Part shown: piece by piece, positions 1 to 11,800 of the stretch
How positions within the stretch are numbered: the stretch's first letter is position 1
Layout: each line of letters begins with the position of its first letter
Made by a program: the position numbers and the translations under genes
Assembly: GCF_003286915.1 (NCBI RefSeq)
Contig: NZ_QMFY01000023.1
Coordinates: 1-64,000, forward strand
Reading direction: 5' to 3'
DNA: 64,000 nucleotides
DNA from: Pseudochryseolinea flava
GTDB taxonomy: Bacteria > Bacteroidota > Bacteroidia > Cytophagales > Cyclobacteriaceae
Notes under the pieces: generated by a model
The model's database searches: none
What the model was told of the DNA's origin: nothing
The model's input: the letters and a program-made list of their open reading frames with translations, nothing else

Positions 1-107
1 GGTTTACTAGCCATAGCGCACAATCTTGCAAAAGCGACCGCATGAGTGACGAAGATTTCACGCGCCTACATTTTTCAAACTAGATTAACCCAAAAAAAAC
101 AAAAAAA
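1..107. other. Tail of an upstream gene (unresolved) and A-rich spacer
   Basis: Two plus-strand frames are open from the left edge: one stops at 43-45 and the other at 81-83. Either could be the C-terminus of a gene lying outside the window. The strong terminator just downstream suggests that a plus-strand gene does end here. Too little sequence is present to choose a frame or name a product. Confidence 0.3.
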
Positions 108-142
108 GCCGCCTCATGACTTTTGAGGCGGCCTCTTTTTTT
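108..142 (+). terminator. Rho-independent terminator
   Basis: A perfect 9-bp GC-rich stem (GCCGCCTCA at 108-116 with TGAGGCGGC at 124-132) has a 7-nt loop and is followed by CTC and a run of T. A-rich sequence on the left side could allow it to work on the minus strand too. It separates the upstream gene from the nSTAND1 unit that starts at 269. Confidence 0.9.
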
Positions 143-268
143 GTTCCGCAAAAAACTCTACCTTGGTAAAAGCCTTAATTTTTTGTCAGGCCCCATAATT
201 TTTTGAACTGTGTACTTACCAAAAAATCGGCTTCTATTCATTAAATTTCAGTTTACCGTGGGTACCTC

Positions 269-3200
269 ATGCTAAACCAGCCCATACATAGCGGTGAGTC
301 TCAGCCTCAGTCATCTCAGTTAACTGATCAAGCGCTCGGTACTGAAAATCCGTTTCCGGGTTTGAGATCATTCTCTATTGATGAATGCCATCTCTACTTT
401 GGTCGTGAAGGGCAAGTCGATGAGATTCTCATGCAAATCGCGAAGAGCAGATTTGTGACCGTCATGGGCTATTCAGGTAGTGGAAAGTCATCGCTCATGT
501 CGTGCGGTTTAGTTCCTGTACTTTACGGAGGCTTTGTTACAGAATCTGGTCCCTATTGGGAAGTTATTACGACGCGCCCAGGAGGATCACCTATTCGTGC
601 TTTAACAGATTCTGTTGTTGATTTTCTAATCAAGAAAAATCGAATCAATTCAGACGACAGAAGTATCCATTGGGCCATTATCAATTCTGTTCTTCGAAGC
701 GGCCCCGATGCATTGCTCGAAATTTCGAAGTATATCCAAACTGATAATAAAGAAAACATCTTCTTTTTAATTGATCAGTTTGAAGAGATCTTTCGCTTTC
801 GCGATGACGCAGAACATGAAGCGCAAAACGATTCGCGACTTTTTGTAAACCTAATTCTTACGGCGGTAAAACAATCCGAAGTTCCCGTTTACGTGGCGCT
901 AACGATGCGGTCAGATTTTATCGGTGAATGCGCAGCCTTTCCAGGATTAACACAACTGATCAATAATAGTAACTACCTCGTGCCGCACATGACGCGCGAG
1001 CAAAAGAAAATGGCTATTGAAGGTCCTGTTGCCGTGGCTGGTGGCAGAATCTCCCAACGCCTTGTAAAGCGATTGCTTGCCGACCTTGGCACGAATCAAG
1101 ATCAACTTCCAGTATTGCAACATGCACTTATGCGTACGTGGGATCATTGGATTGAGAATCATGAACCCAATGAGCCAATAGATCTTCGTCACTACAATTC
1201 GATTGGTAAGATAACACAAGCCTTGTCGCAGCACGCCAATGAGGCATACGAAGAGTTATCGACAAGAAATAAAATGATTGCCGAAGTTCTTTTCAAATCC
1301 ATTACTGAAAAGAACCAAGACAATCGTGGTATGCGAAGGCCTGCGCGTTTGGGGGTGATAGCGTTACTTGCGGAAGTGAGTGAAGAAGAAGTGATCGATG
1401 TGATTGAACACTTCAGAAAGCCAGGTAGATCTTTTTTGATGCCAGCAGCGCACGTAAGGCTCGACAGTGATTCAATGATTGAGCTTTCACACGAAAGTTT
1501 GATGCGTATTTGGAATCGCCTTGAGGCATGGGTAGAGGATGAGTTTGAATCCGCCTCGATGTATCGTCGTTTGTCAGAGGCAGCGGCGATGTATCAGATC
1601 GGGAAGACTGGTTTGTGGCGGCCACCAGATTTGCAACTTGCGCTGAACTGGCAGAAGAAACAAAAGCCGACGCGTGAATGGGCCCAACGCTACGACGAAG
1701 CTTTTGAAAGGGCAATCGTGTTTTTGGATACGAGCCGTATCACGTATGAAGCGGAGTTGAAGAATCAGGAGATGATGCAACGACGCGTGCTGCGAAGAAC
1801 GCGTGCTACTGCGATTGTCCTTGGGGTTGCATTTATCGTAGCCATTCTCTTCTTCGTTTTTGCTTATCTACAAAAAATACAAGCCGATTCCGATCGTCAG
1901 TATGCCGACACGCAACGGAAGCAAGCACTAGCGCAAAAAGCTGAGGCTGATCGCCAGAAGGGGATAGCTGAAAGTCAGAAAGCTCGCGCTGAGAAAAGTG
2001 CTTTTGAATTATTGAAATCAAACGAAGCACTTGAGGATGCTGTGAAAGCTGCTAAGCGCGAACGTGACCGCGCTGAAGATGCGTTTAAGTTCGCGCAATT
2101 GGAAGAACTAAAAGCAAAAGCTGCTGGGATAAAAGAAAAACAAGCAGCGAAGATGGCAGAGGAGAAAGCGGAAGAGGCGATGTATAACTTTCAGGCTGCA
2201 GAAAATCTACTCATGCTAGTACTGGCGCAAACGCTGGCGACAAAATCTGTGCAAGAAGATGATGATAAAAACTTAGCCGGTCTCCAAGCAATGCAAGGTT
2301 ATATCTATCATAAGCGACACAGAGGAAAAACATACGATCCTTACATTTATCGTGGATTGTACAGCGCGCTGACAAAACTCTCTGGTGCTAATTACAATGC
2401 GTTTAAAATTCCAGGACCGCCACGCGTGCACATTCGATCCCTGGCTATTTCTGGCCGCGGTACATCGTTCTTTGCGTCTGGAGCAGACGGAAGAATTTAT
2501 CAAGGTGACTACGATCGGTTGAGCAGCACCGTGACAAACTACACCACACCATTTCCAAGTAAAGTGATCGCCCTGAGTAAGGATGAAAACTATTTAGTGA
2601 ATGGTAGCGACTCTGCCTTTGTTCAGCTTTACGATTTGAAGAATGGCGGAAAAGCAAAAATTATCAAAGGATTTAAAGGTCAAACCAACGACATAGAGTT
2701 CCTTCCAAAGGAGAATGCGTTCATCGTTGCCAGTGGAGATAGAACCATCAGCAAAGTTAACGCCGCGACTGGCGAAGTGACAAAGCTGATCACGATGCCA
2801 TTTGAACTGAAGGCGATTAGTATAAATCCGAATGGCAAAACCATGGCAGGGGCAGCATGGTCGGGGCAGGTAGTGATTTTGAACCTACAGACGTTAGAGT
2901 ATCAAACGGTACTTGACGACAACGGTTTTCGCGCGATGGTGGTGAGGTTTAATCCAGATGGAACAGCGTTAGCATTTGGATTAGAATCTTTGGATCCGGT
3001 GAATCGCCGTGGTGTCGTCCGTTTATATAATACTTTTACGAAAGAGACGCGTCAGTTTACGGGCCACCGTGCTGGGATCAACGACATTGAGTTTAGTGCG
3101 GATGGTAAGTTGATGGCGAGTGCTGGACTCGATAAACGTTTGCAACTGTATGTTTTGGATAACCCAGAGGATTTGCCTGTGGAGATGGAAAATAATAACG

Positions 3201-3418
3201 GATTTGTGTGGGATATTGCTTTTGCGAAAGGTTCAGATTTGTTGATCGCAACTTGTAGTGAATCCGAGATTCGCGTGTGGCCAACAAATCCGGCGTCTTT
3301 GGCAGAACAGATTTGTCCGAAGCTTACGCGGAACATGACGCAAGATGAGTGGGGTAAATACGTTGGAGACAGGCCGTATGAAAATACTTGTATAAATCTG
3401 CTAATCAATCAACACTGA
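269..3418 (+). CDS. nSTAND1 NTPase with transmembrane segment and C-terminal WD40 repeats
   Basis: A 1049-residue protein of the nSTAND1 type (a STAND ATPase clade often found in bacterial conflict and signalling proteins). The entry motif NPFPGLRSF (residues 27-35) and FGRE (44-47) precede Walker A GYSGSGKSS (67-75) and Walker B FFLIDQFEEIF (165-175). The family signature SHESLMRIW lies at 407-415. A single hydrophobic span at about 513-534 follows a basic stretch. After it come a long Ala/Glu/Lys-rich coiled coil (about 535-655) and degenerate WD40-like repeats (about 700-1010). The basic flank predicts a cytosolic NTPase and a periplasmic propeller; this topology is an inference. No separate effector domain such as a protease, nuclease or TIR is visible. 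The next gene starts 4 bp after the stop, so the two are probably co-transcribed. The exact ligand and role are unknown. Confidence 0.85.
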   Translation: MLNQPIHSGESQPQSSQLTDQALGTENPFPGLRSFSIDECHLYFGREGQVDEILMQIAKSRFVTVMGYSGSGKSSLMSCGLVPVLYGGFVTESGPYWEVITTRPGGSPIRALTDSVVDFLIKKNRINSDDRSIHWAIINSVLRSGPDALLEISKYIQTDNKENIFFLIDQFEEIFRFRDDAEHEAQNDSRLFVNLILTAVKQSEVPVYVALTMRSDFIGECAAFPGLTQLINNSNYLVPHMTREQKKMAIEGPVAVAGGRISQRLVKRLLADLGTNQDQLPVLQHALMRTWDHWIENHEPNEPIDLRHYNSIGKITQALSQHANEAYEELSTRNKMIAEVLFKSITEKNQDNRGMRRPARLGVIALLAEVSEEEVIDVIEHFRKPGRSFLMPAAHVRLDSDSMIELSHESLMRIWNRLEAWVEDEFESASMYRRLSEAAAMYQIGKTGLWRPPDLQLALNWQKKQKPTREWAQRYDEAFERAIVFLDTSRITYEAELKNQEMMQRRVLRRTRATAIVLGVAFIVAILFFVFAYLQKIQADSDRQYADTQRKQALAQKAEADRQKGIAESQKARAEKSAFELLKSNEALEDAVKAAKRERDRAEDAFKFAQLEELKAKAAGIKEKQAAKMAEEKAEEAMYNFQAAENLLMLVLAQTLATKSVQEDDDKNLAGLQAMQGYIYHKRHRGKTYDPYIYRGLYSALTKLSGANYNAFKIPGPPRVHIRSLAISGRGTSFFASGADGRIYQGDYDRLSSTVTNYTTPFPSKVIALSKDENYLVNGSDSAFVQLYDLKNGGKAKIIKGFKGQTNDIEFLPKENAFIVASGDRTISKVNAATGEVTKLITMPFELKAISINPNGKTMAGAAWSGQVVILNLQTLEYQTVLDDNGFRAMVVRFNPDGTALAFGLESLDPVNRRGVVRLYNTFTKETRQFTGHRAGINDIEFSADGKLMASAGLDKRLQLYVLDNPEDLPVEMENNNGFVWDIAFAKGSDLLIATCSESEIRVWPTNPASLAEQICPKLTRNMTQDEWGKYVGDRPYENTCINLLINQH

Positions 3419-3422
3419 TCAG

Positions 3423-4547
3423 ATGCAGCGTTTAAGAATTGCCTTCCTAGTATGCTTTGCGATATTTTGTGCGCGTGGTCTGAAAGCTCAGAGTCAGGAA
3501 GAGTGTGAGCAGGTGTTAAACCGCGCGATCGAAGAATTTAATGCTGGGCATTTTTACGGGATACCATCGATGCTGCATGACTGTCTAGAGCGGAATCAAC
3601 GCGCAGCATGGCGACAACGCGCGTATATTTTACTAGCGGAAACGTATCTATTGTTAGATGATCCGGTCGGAGCTGAGCGAAGTTATTTGGAGATTTTACG
3701 TGCCAACCCGGAGTTTGTTCCTGATCGTAATCGTGATCCGATCGACCTCGTTTATCTCGGTTCTAAATTTACCGGCGAGCCAATTTTCTCGCTCTATGGC
3801 AGGATCGGTGCGAACGTATCACCCGTTAATTTGCTAAAGACACGGTCGGCACTTGCAGGCGATGTAACACACGATTATAAGTGGAGAACTGGGATAGGCG
3901 CGGGCGTTGGTGCTCAATATCATTATGATCAGAATTTTGGCGTGACGCTTGAATTGAATTATATGTTTACGGCCTATCAATACGAAACGACACGTGCGTT
4001 CGGGCGCGATAAGTTATCAGTTTTTGATCGACAAAATTGGTTTAAGATTCCGGTAACATTCCGATACTCAGATTCAGAAGGAAAGTATCGGCCATTCGGA
4101 TACATTGGATATTCCGTAGATATGCTGTTCCGTGATCGCGGTACGCTAACATTCGACGATCGTAATTTTACGGATGGGAGAATCGTTCCCGATGAACGCG
4201 AAAGTCCCGTCATTAATTTTAATCCGAAACGAAATAAAATAAATCAAGCGCTCCTTTTTGGAGGCGGGGTAAAGTATAAACTTGGACTCGATTATGCCTT
4301 TGTTGATGTTCGTTACTCTATCGGATTGACAAATGTTGTGAAGGTTGAGAACACGATTAATAGTGCAGACACTGAAGATCCGGTTTTTCAATGGGGATAT
4401 GTCGATAACCTTTACAAAATCAATAATCTTTCAGTTTCTATCGGATACATTTATCCATTATACAAACCACGAAAGTTAAAGAAGGCTCGTTCGAAGTCTG
4501 TTCTTAAGCGTATCAAAAAGCAAGATGATGAAGTCACTCAAGATTAA
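3423..4547 (+). CDS. Outer-membrane beta-barrel protein with N-terminal TPR-like region
   Basis: A 374-residue protein with a cleavable signal peptide (hydrophobic core followed by GLKAQ at about 20-24). Helical TPR-like sequence follows (about 25-110). The remainder is rich in alternating aromatic and polar residues typical of an 8-12-stranded outer-membrane barrel (about 118-355), including GAGVGAQYHY and LFGGGVKYKL. The basic tail after the last strand is unusual. The gene starts 4 bp after the nSTAND1 stop and overlaps the next gene by 23 bp, so the three genes look translationally linked. In Bacteroidota, such TPR/barrel proteins often act as outer-membrane partners of periplasmic or surface complexes. 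The specific substrate cannot be inferred. Confidence 0.75.
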   Translation: MQRLRIAFLVCFAIFCARGLKAQSQEECEQVLNRAIEEFNAGHFYGIPSMLHDCLERNQRAAWRQRAYILLAETYLLLDDPVGAERSYLEILRANPEFVPDRNRDPIDLVYLGSKFTGEPIFSLYGRIGANVSPVNLLKTRSALAGDVTHDYKWRTGIGAGVGAQYHYDQNFGVTLELNYMFTAYQYETTRAFGRDKLSVFDRQNWFKIPVTFRYSDSEGKYRPFGYIGYSVDMLFRDRGTLTFDDRNFTDGRIVPDERESPVINFNPKRNKINQALLFGGGVKYKLGLDYAFVDVRYSIGLTNVVKVENTINSADTEDPVFQWGYVDNLYKINNLSVSIGYIYPLYKPRKLKKARSKSVLKRIKKQDDEVTQD

Positions 4548-5781
4548 AATTCTTTTGATATCGCTGTTAGCCTTCCTTTCGTGTGACACGAAAAATGATT
4601 TTGAGGGAGACTACCGAAATTACTTTGTAAAATACTACGGCGAAGATGGTAATCAGGAAGCTGCGGATTTATTGTTGACCGACGATGGCGTGTTGATGTT
4701 GGGTACGACCCGTATGGCCAATCAAAGCAGGATAGTATTGATCAAAGTGAATTACGATGGTGATGAAATATGGAGACGAACGCTGGGTGCTTATAGCGAA
4801 AACGCCAAAGACATAGAGCCAACCACAGATGGACAATCATATCTCATTCTTTCAAATGTGTTGACAGGAAAGAATCTTGTAACCAATGAAGATTTGTATG
4901 ATGCCAAAGTGATCAAAGTTAACCGCGACGGAATAAAGGAAGATAGTGCCGTTTATAGTGAGCATGTGACACAGTTCATGAATAGTGTAACACCGCTTTC
5001 GGACGGCGGTTTTTTCCTTGCAGGCAACAGCGCCGATGAGACTATTTTTAATGAAACACTTACCACGCCGCCACCGGATCAGGAGGATATTATATATGTG
5101 CAATTCACACCGGCTTTCGATCCGCTCACGAGCAACGAAAGTACCGCTGCAGAGCATTATGGGGCGGCGGTAAAAATGTTTGAGACCTCATCTGGTATTC
5201 GAATATTTGTTTACTCCGACAATGAGTTTGGACTACCGATTGCTGCAAACGCGAACCATGCTGTGTATGAGACCTATTTTTCGGGAGGCTCCTGGAGTAC
5301 CGGGTACCCTTACAGCGGCACAAATGATCGCGATGAAATTCTCAAGCATGTCATAAAAGATCCATTTACCAACGGGTATTTTGAGTTAGGGACCTCATGT
5401 GACATGCCAACGCCTTACGGAAATCTTTATTTCGCCCGCCGTACCGGTGGATTCGCGATTATAAACCAAGGTGTTGTTAATGGACTTGTTGGAAATTATA
5501 CCGCTGCCGGTGTCGCACCATGCCTTCATACAGATGATGGATATTTGGTAGTTGCGAATCAAATCCAGCTCGCAGGAACGAATATTAAGCTTGTGAAGCT
5601 TGATCAGAACTGCACATACCAATGGGACGTCAGTTTTGGAAGTGCCTCAAAACAAAATGTTGGTGTGGGTGTTGCTGAATTACCTGATGGTAGGATTGTC
5701 GTGTTGGGCACGATTGAACTTGAAACGCAGAAGAAGATAGCGTTGATGAAGATCAATCCTCAAGGTAAGTTCTCCGATTAA
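4525..5781 (+). CDS. Lipoprotein with beta-propeller-like repeats
   Basis: A 418-residue predicted lipoprotein. A basic N-terminus and hydrophobic stretch end in a lipobox with LSC (Cys20). The mature part has repeated blocks of the kind DGGFFLAGNS and DGRIVVLGTIE, each followed by a short strand with IVLIKVNYDG or similar. This resembles the delta-60 or propeller repeats seen in Bacteroidota surface lipoproteins. The start lies inside the 3' end of the barrel gene (23-bp overlap). Two adjacent ATG codons (4525 and 4528) are possible starts. A function with the two upstream genes at the cell envelope is inferred from position only. Confidence 0.7.
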   Translation: MMKSLKIKILLISLLAFLSCDTKNDFEGDYRNYFVKYYGEDGNQEAADLLLTDDGVLMLGTTRMANQSRIVLIKVNYDGDEIWRRTLGAYSENAKDIEPTTDGQSYLILSNVLTGKNLVTNEDLYDAKVIKVNRDGIKEDSAVYSEHVTQFMNSVTPLSDGGFFLAGNSADETIFNETLTTPPPDQEDIIYVQFTPAFDPLTSNESTAAEHYGAAVKMFETSSGIRIFVYSDNEFGLPIAANANHAVYETYFSGGSWSTGYPYSGTNDRDEILKHVIKDPFTNGYFELGTSCDMPTPYGNLYFARRTGGFAIINQGVVNGLVGNYTAAGVAPCLHTDDGYLVVANQIQLAGTNIKLVKLDQNCTYQWDVSFGSASKQNVGVGVAELPDGRIVVLGTIELETQKKIALMKINPQGKFSD

Positions 5782-5871
5782 ATAGCAGAAAATCAGTCGA
5801 AGGATTACGTATATTCATGGTTACATTTTTCTGATTTTTTAAATAAACCTCAATAGTTGTTGTCCCCCTCC

Positions 5872-8800
5872 ATGATTACACCGCTGCGTTTTATTCAATT
5901 TTTTTGCATATCCCTGTTGATGCTTTCGTTTCAAGTAGCGTCTGCTCAGGTAAGTGTGAGTGGGGGTACCGGTGGGTCCACGCTTTGTGCTGGGGGAGGA
6001 TATGTTTCATTGACGCCCATTGTGATCTCGGAAACAGCAAACGGCGATATATCAATGGGCACGCTGGCGCTCGAAACATTGAATTTGACGTTATCCAATG
6101 CGGCTTATGAATTTGAACCCAACGTTGGAAGCGTTTCGTTTACGGGGACAGGAGCTGCGAGCATATTGGCGTCGATCAACGTCACGGCAACACAGATATC
6201 GATCTCCATCGCAGAGGGCGATAATAATAATTCGACAGGTTTAAACGCGCTCACAATTACCGGCATTCGGGTACGCGCAACTGCCGGAGCTGGTGCGGCC
6301 AATCTTCGTCGCGCTCCCGCGGGCGGTACAATCTCTATCAATGGATTTGCAGCCGGAACAAATGTATCATCGGTTCAAGGATTTGCTTCACCAACCGTAA
6401 ACGCGGGAAGTGACGCAACGGTCTGTCAAAATACCGCATTCAACTTTATCACCCAAAGCACTCCCTCATCGGCATCGGCAGGAACTACGTTGTCGTGGAG
6501 TCATAATGGTTTGGGGGTTATTACAAATGGATCAACGCTAACGCCAACCTATACGCCATCGGCCGCTGAAACGGGGGTGGTGACATTCACGCTACAAGCA
6601 ACCAACACAAATGGAAGCTGTTCTCCAGTAACTGAACAAATGCAGTTGACGATCAATCCGTCGACGATGGTATCAGTTCCTCCTTCAGCATCGGTAATTT
6701 GTGAAAATGAAAATACATCGTTCACCGTCGTTGCATCGGGAACGTCACTTACTTATCAATGGCGCGAAAATGGTTTGAATATTTCTAACGGTGGCGTCTA
6801 TAACGGAGCGACTTCGCCAACATTGACTTTAACCAACGTGCCTGCTTCATTTAGTGGCCGTACATATTCTGTCACGGTATCGGGTACGTGTGGATCTGTA
6901 ACCACAACCCCTGCCGTTCCACTTACAGTAAACGTCAGGCCGCTGATTGTGGCTGGTAATCCAACTAGCGAAACAATTTGTCAAAATGATGACATTGATT
7001 TTGTTGTTGATGCAGGCGCGACCACGGGCGTTTCTTATCAGTGGCAGGTGAGTGTCAACGGCGGATCTACCTTTAGTGATTTATCCAATGGAGGCAACTA
7101 CGCAGGTGTTAATTCAGGTATTTTGAATCTAACCAACGTGCCAGTTTCATTTCATGGAAACCTGTATCGCGCAGTAGTAAACGGAGTTTGTTCGCCGTCT
7201 GTCACCAGCAATGCAGCGATACTCACGGTGAATGCCAATCCAGTCGTAAATACACCACCTTCCCCGCAAACCGTTTGTGAAGACGGTGTTGCTACTTTTT
7301 CGGTGTCGGCCACAGGGACAGGTTTGACCTATCTATGGTATGAGGATGGAACTCCTTTATCCAACGGAGGAGTCTATTCAGGGGTGACGACCTCAACGTT
7401 GACTTTGTCCGGTGTTACATCAGCCTTTAATAGCAGAGATTATCATGTTGTGATTACAGGAGGTTGTTCATCACCGGTAGCGACGACGCCAGTAAATCTC
7501 ACGGTGAATGAGAAGCCGCAAGTGAGTAACCCGACGAACTCAACGATTTGCCAAGGAACATCAACGTCGTTCTCCGTTTCTACAACGCCCACCACTTCAC
7601 CAACCTATCAGTGGCAAGTAAGTACGAACGGTGGGGTGACTTTCAATAACCTCACAAACGTAGCGCCTTATAGCGGGGTGACTACGGCGACGCTGAATCT
7701 GAATGCTGTCCCTTTGGCAAACAATAATTTCCTTTATCGTGTAGTTGTAAATGGAACTTGTTCTCCGAGCGTCACAAGTAACGCAGCGCTTTTGAGGGTG
7801 AACACAACAACGAGCGTTACTACACCTCCTGCGGTTACGAGTGTCTGTGAGGATGGAACGGCGATGTTTAATGTAGTCGCTTCGGGAACAGCACTAGGTT
7901 ATCAATGGAGAGAGGGCGGTGTTCCCATTTCCAATGGGGGCGTTTATTCCGGCGTAACAACGACGTCCCTTACATTAACAGGTGTTGCGAGCGCGTTCAA
8001 TGCTCGCGTTTATAGTGTTACCGTTTCGGGAGCCTGCGGAACCGTGACAAGTGCTGGGGCGGCGCTTACCATTAACGAGAAACCTGAAATATTAGATCAG
8101 CCTGATAATACAATCATTTGTGACGGTGATGACACGAGCTTCGAAGTTGATCCAGGACTAACAACAGCGCCAACGTATCAATGGCAAGTAAGTACTAACG
8201 GCGGTGTGAGCTTTTCAAACGTGGTTGCTGATGCTGTGCACAGCGGAATAACAACCGCTATGCTATCATTAACCGATGTGCCCTTAACCCATCAAGGGAG
8301 ATTGTATCGCGTGGTAGTGAGTGGTGCCTGTGCTCCAAGTATCACCAGCAATGCCGCAGTACTAGGCGTGAATGCTAATCCGGTAGTGACGACAGCACCG
8401 ACAGCCCAAGTATCCTGTGAAGGAGGTACAGCAACCTTTAATGTAGTGGCGACAGGAGCAGGTCTTGCGTATCAATGGCGCGAGAATGGAACACCGATCA
8501 GCAATGGTGGAATCTATTCCGGTGCGACGAGTCCAACGTTGACCTTGACAGGCGTTACCGCAGCGATGAGTGGCAGAACGTATAGTGTTGTGATCACCGG
8601 TTCATGCGACAATGCGACGACGACAGCAGTAGCGCTTACGGTGAACATCAATCCCGTGATTACGAGTCACCCGAGCAGTGTAGTGATTTGTGAAAGCGAT
8701 GCGACAAGCTTCACGGTGAATGCGGGCACAACAACATCACCATCATATCAATGGCAAATCAGCACCGATGGCGGTGTTAGTTATACAGACTTAACGAGCG

Positions 8801-11800
8801 TAGCACCTTACAGTGGTGTGACGACAGCAACCTTAAACGTGAGTAGTGCATCGTTATCGATGAATGGGAATCGTTATCGCGTACGCGTATCGGGTACGTG
8901 TTCTTCTCCTGTGACGAGCAACGCGGCAGTACTAGGAGTGAATGCTAATCCGGTAGTGACCACAGCACCGACAGCCCAAGTATCCTGTGAAGGAGGTACA
9001 GCAACCTTTAATGTAGTGGCGACAGGAGCAGGCCTTGCCTATCAATGGCGTGAGAATGGAACACCGATCAGCAATGGTGGAATCTATTCCGGTGCTACGA
9101 GTCCAACGTTGACCTTGACAGGCGTTACCGCTGCGATGAGCGGCAGAACGTATGATGTCGTGATCACAGGTTCATGCGACAATGCGACGACGACAGCCGT
9201 AGCGCTTACGGTGAATAGGAATCCAGATGCTTTTGCCACAGACGCGACGATCTGTAGTGGAGCAACTACCAATATCATAATTAGCAACCCGAATGCGGTG
9301 GCGGGAACAACGTTCACATGGAGTATACAGAGTAGCACGAATGTTAGCGGGGCGTCATCGGGATCAGGTGCATTAATAGCGCAAACACTAAGCTCGACCG
9401 ATGGTGTTACTGCTGGAATTATTACTTATATTATTCAACCTAGTGCATCAGGTTGTAACGGTGTTCCTTTCGCTGTTTCTGTTAATGTAAGACCTATTCC
9501 AAATGTGGCTGCGTCTCCTCAAACGATTTGCTCAGGTGCGACAACCAATATCTGGATCACAAATCCAAACAATGTTTCTGGAACAGCATTCAATTGGATC
9601 GTACAGAGCGTTTCAAATGTAACGGGGGCGTTACCGGGGTCTGGAAATACAATCAATCAACGTCTCACATCTACCGATGGTATTACGCCTGGCGCTGTGA
9701 CCTATCGTATTACGCCGATTGCAGGCGGATGCCAAGGTAGTTTCATTGATGTGACAGTTACCGTAAATCCGATTCCTGTCGTAACAAATCCGCCAACGGA
9801 TTTTATACAAAAGATATGTAGTGGTGTTGCTTTGAATTTTGTACCGACATCGACAGTAACCGGTACCACATTCAATTGGACTTCAACAGTAATAGGAACG
9901 TTGACCGGTGTGTCGACTTCCGGTACAGGACCAATTACTGATACGCCAATCAATGCAACAAGCACGGACGCTGTCATTATATACACCATTACACCTACGA
10001 TTGCTGGATGCGCTGGCGCTCCCGTAAACCTTGTCGTGACCGTTCACCCGGTGCCCAGTGCAACAGCTTCTTCTCAAAATATTTGTTCAGGACAATCGAC
10101 TAGCATTGCGATAAGTGGTGGTCCGAAAAACGTGTCAGGAACAACGTTCTCTTGGACTATACCGAACTTCACAAATGCGAGCGGATTTGCAATTGGATCC
10201 GGAAATGTAATCAGTCAGCTTCTATCAAGTGTAGATCAATTGAATAATGGTGTTGTTACTTATCGCATCTTGCCAACAGCGAATGGCTGTGACGGCCCAA
10301 CGCTGGATGTAACAGCAACGGTGAAGCCTGTTCCTGTTGTCAACAATCCGACCCCATCATTAGCGCAGCAGATTTGCAGCAGTGCGCCGCTGAATTTTGT
10401 GCCGACAACCGCCGTATCAGGATCAACCTTTACGTGGACAAGTACAATTACGGGACCAGTAAGTGGTGGATCTGTGACGGCATCAGGCAGTGGAAGTATT
10501 ACAGACTCACCGGTTAACACAGGGAATGTACAAGGAACGGTAACCTATCGAATCACGCCACACAACAATGGATGTGATGGTCCTACGGTTGACTTTATCG
10601 TGACTGTGAAGCCTGTACCAACGGCAACAGCTTCGGGTGTTGTTATTTGTAGTGGTGAGACAGCAGCCATTTCGATTTCGCCATTGCCAAACAACGTGGC
10701 AAATACAACGTTTTCTTGGGTTGCAGCGCCGACGACTAACATTATCGGTGCCTCTAATGGAAACGGTTCATTGATATCACAATCGCTGTCGACGACGAAC
10801 GCGAGCATGGGTTCGGTAGTATATACGATTACACCTGCCGCCGATGGATGCAATGGTTCGCCGGTGATGGTTACCGTGACAGTGAATCCATTCGCAATCG
10901 TGAGTGCAGGAGCAGATATAAAAGTTTGTCAAGATGCCGCAGCACCTGTGACGGTGCCGGTTACAGGAACGATTGGCGGTAGTGCAACATCTGCTACTTG
11001 GTTTGTTAAAACGGGTTTGGGAACAGTGTCGGCAAGTACGACAACGGGCGGGACCGTCACGGCGACTTACAACACACAGCCTGGCGATATTGGCGGAGTC
11101 GTTGAACTGTATCTCGTGACCAATGATCCAGACGGAGCAGGCGGACCTTGCACGGTGAAATCGGATACCTTAAAAATCTTCATGAATCCAACGGCGAAGA
11201 TCGTTCCACTTATCGATCAGGTGGTTTGTGATCCCGGCGTAATCAATTTATCTGGAACGCTTGCAGGGAGCGCAACGTCAGGTTCATGGACACCAGAGAC
11301 AACAGGTGGTGGCGCGTTAACCATTAGTAGTATCACGGGCAGTGTTGTCACCGCGAGTTATTCGACAGTAGCAGCAGATGTTCCTTCAACAGTTTCCTTT
11401 AGGCTGACATCGAATGATCCAGATGGCTCCGGGCCTTGTACGCCCGCAACAGACGTGGTTTCGATTACGATCAATGAGTCGGCACGGGTGTTTGCAGGTG
11501 CAGATTTCGCGGTGTGTGAGGATAGTCTCTTCCAACTTCACGGTGATTTTGACAAAGCGACCTCGAGTGTAACCTGGACAGGAGGTAGTGGTGCTACTCG
11601 CTTTAGCAATGTGAACGATACGGCATCAACGTACTCGTTGACACCGGCAGACATTGCGGCAGGCTCTATAACATTTACGTTAACGTCTAATGATCCAGAC
11701 GCTGGTGGACCTTGTATCGCTGTGTCGGATAACGTGGTGGTGAAGGTTAATGAACTGCCAGACGTATTCTTCTTCGGATTGGAAGATTTTTATGCAGAGA

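Noticed and set aside
9700-10853. Long minus-strand frames opposite the giant gene
   Set aside because: These are shadows of repeated, GC-balanced coding sequence on the plus strand; no start context or domain supports them.
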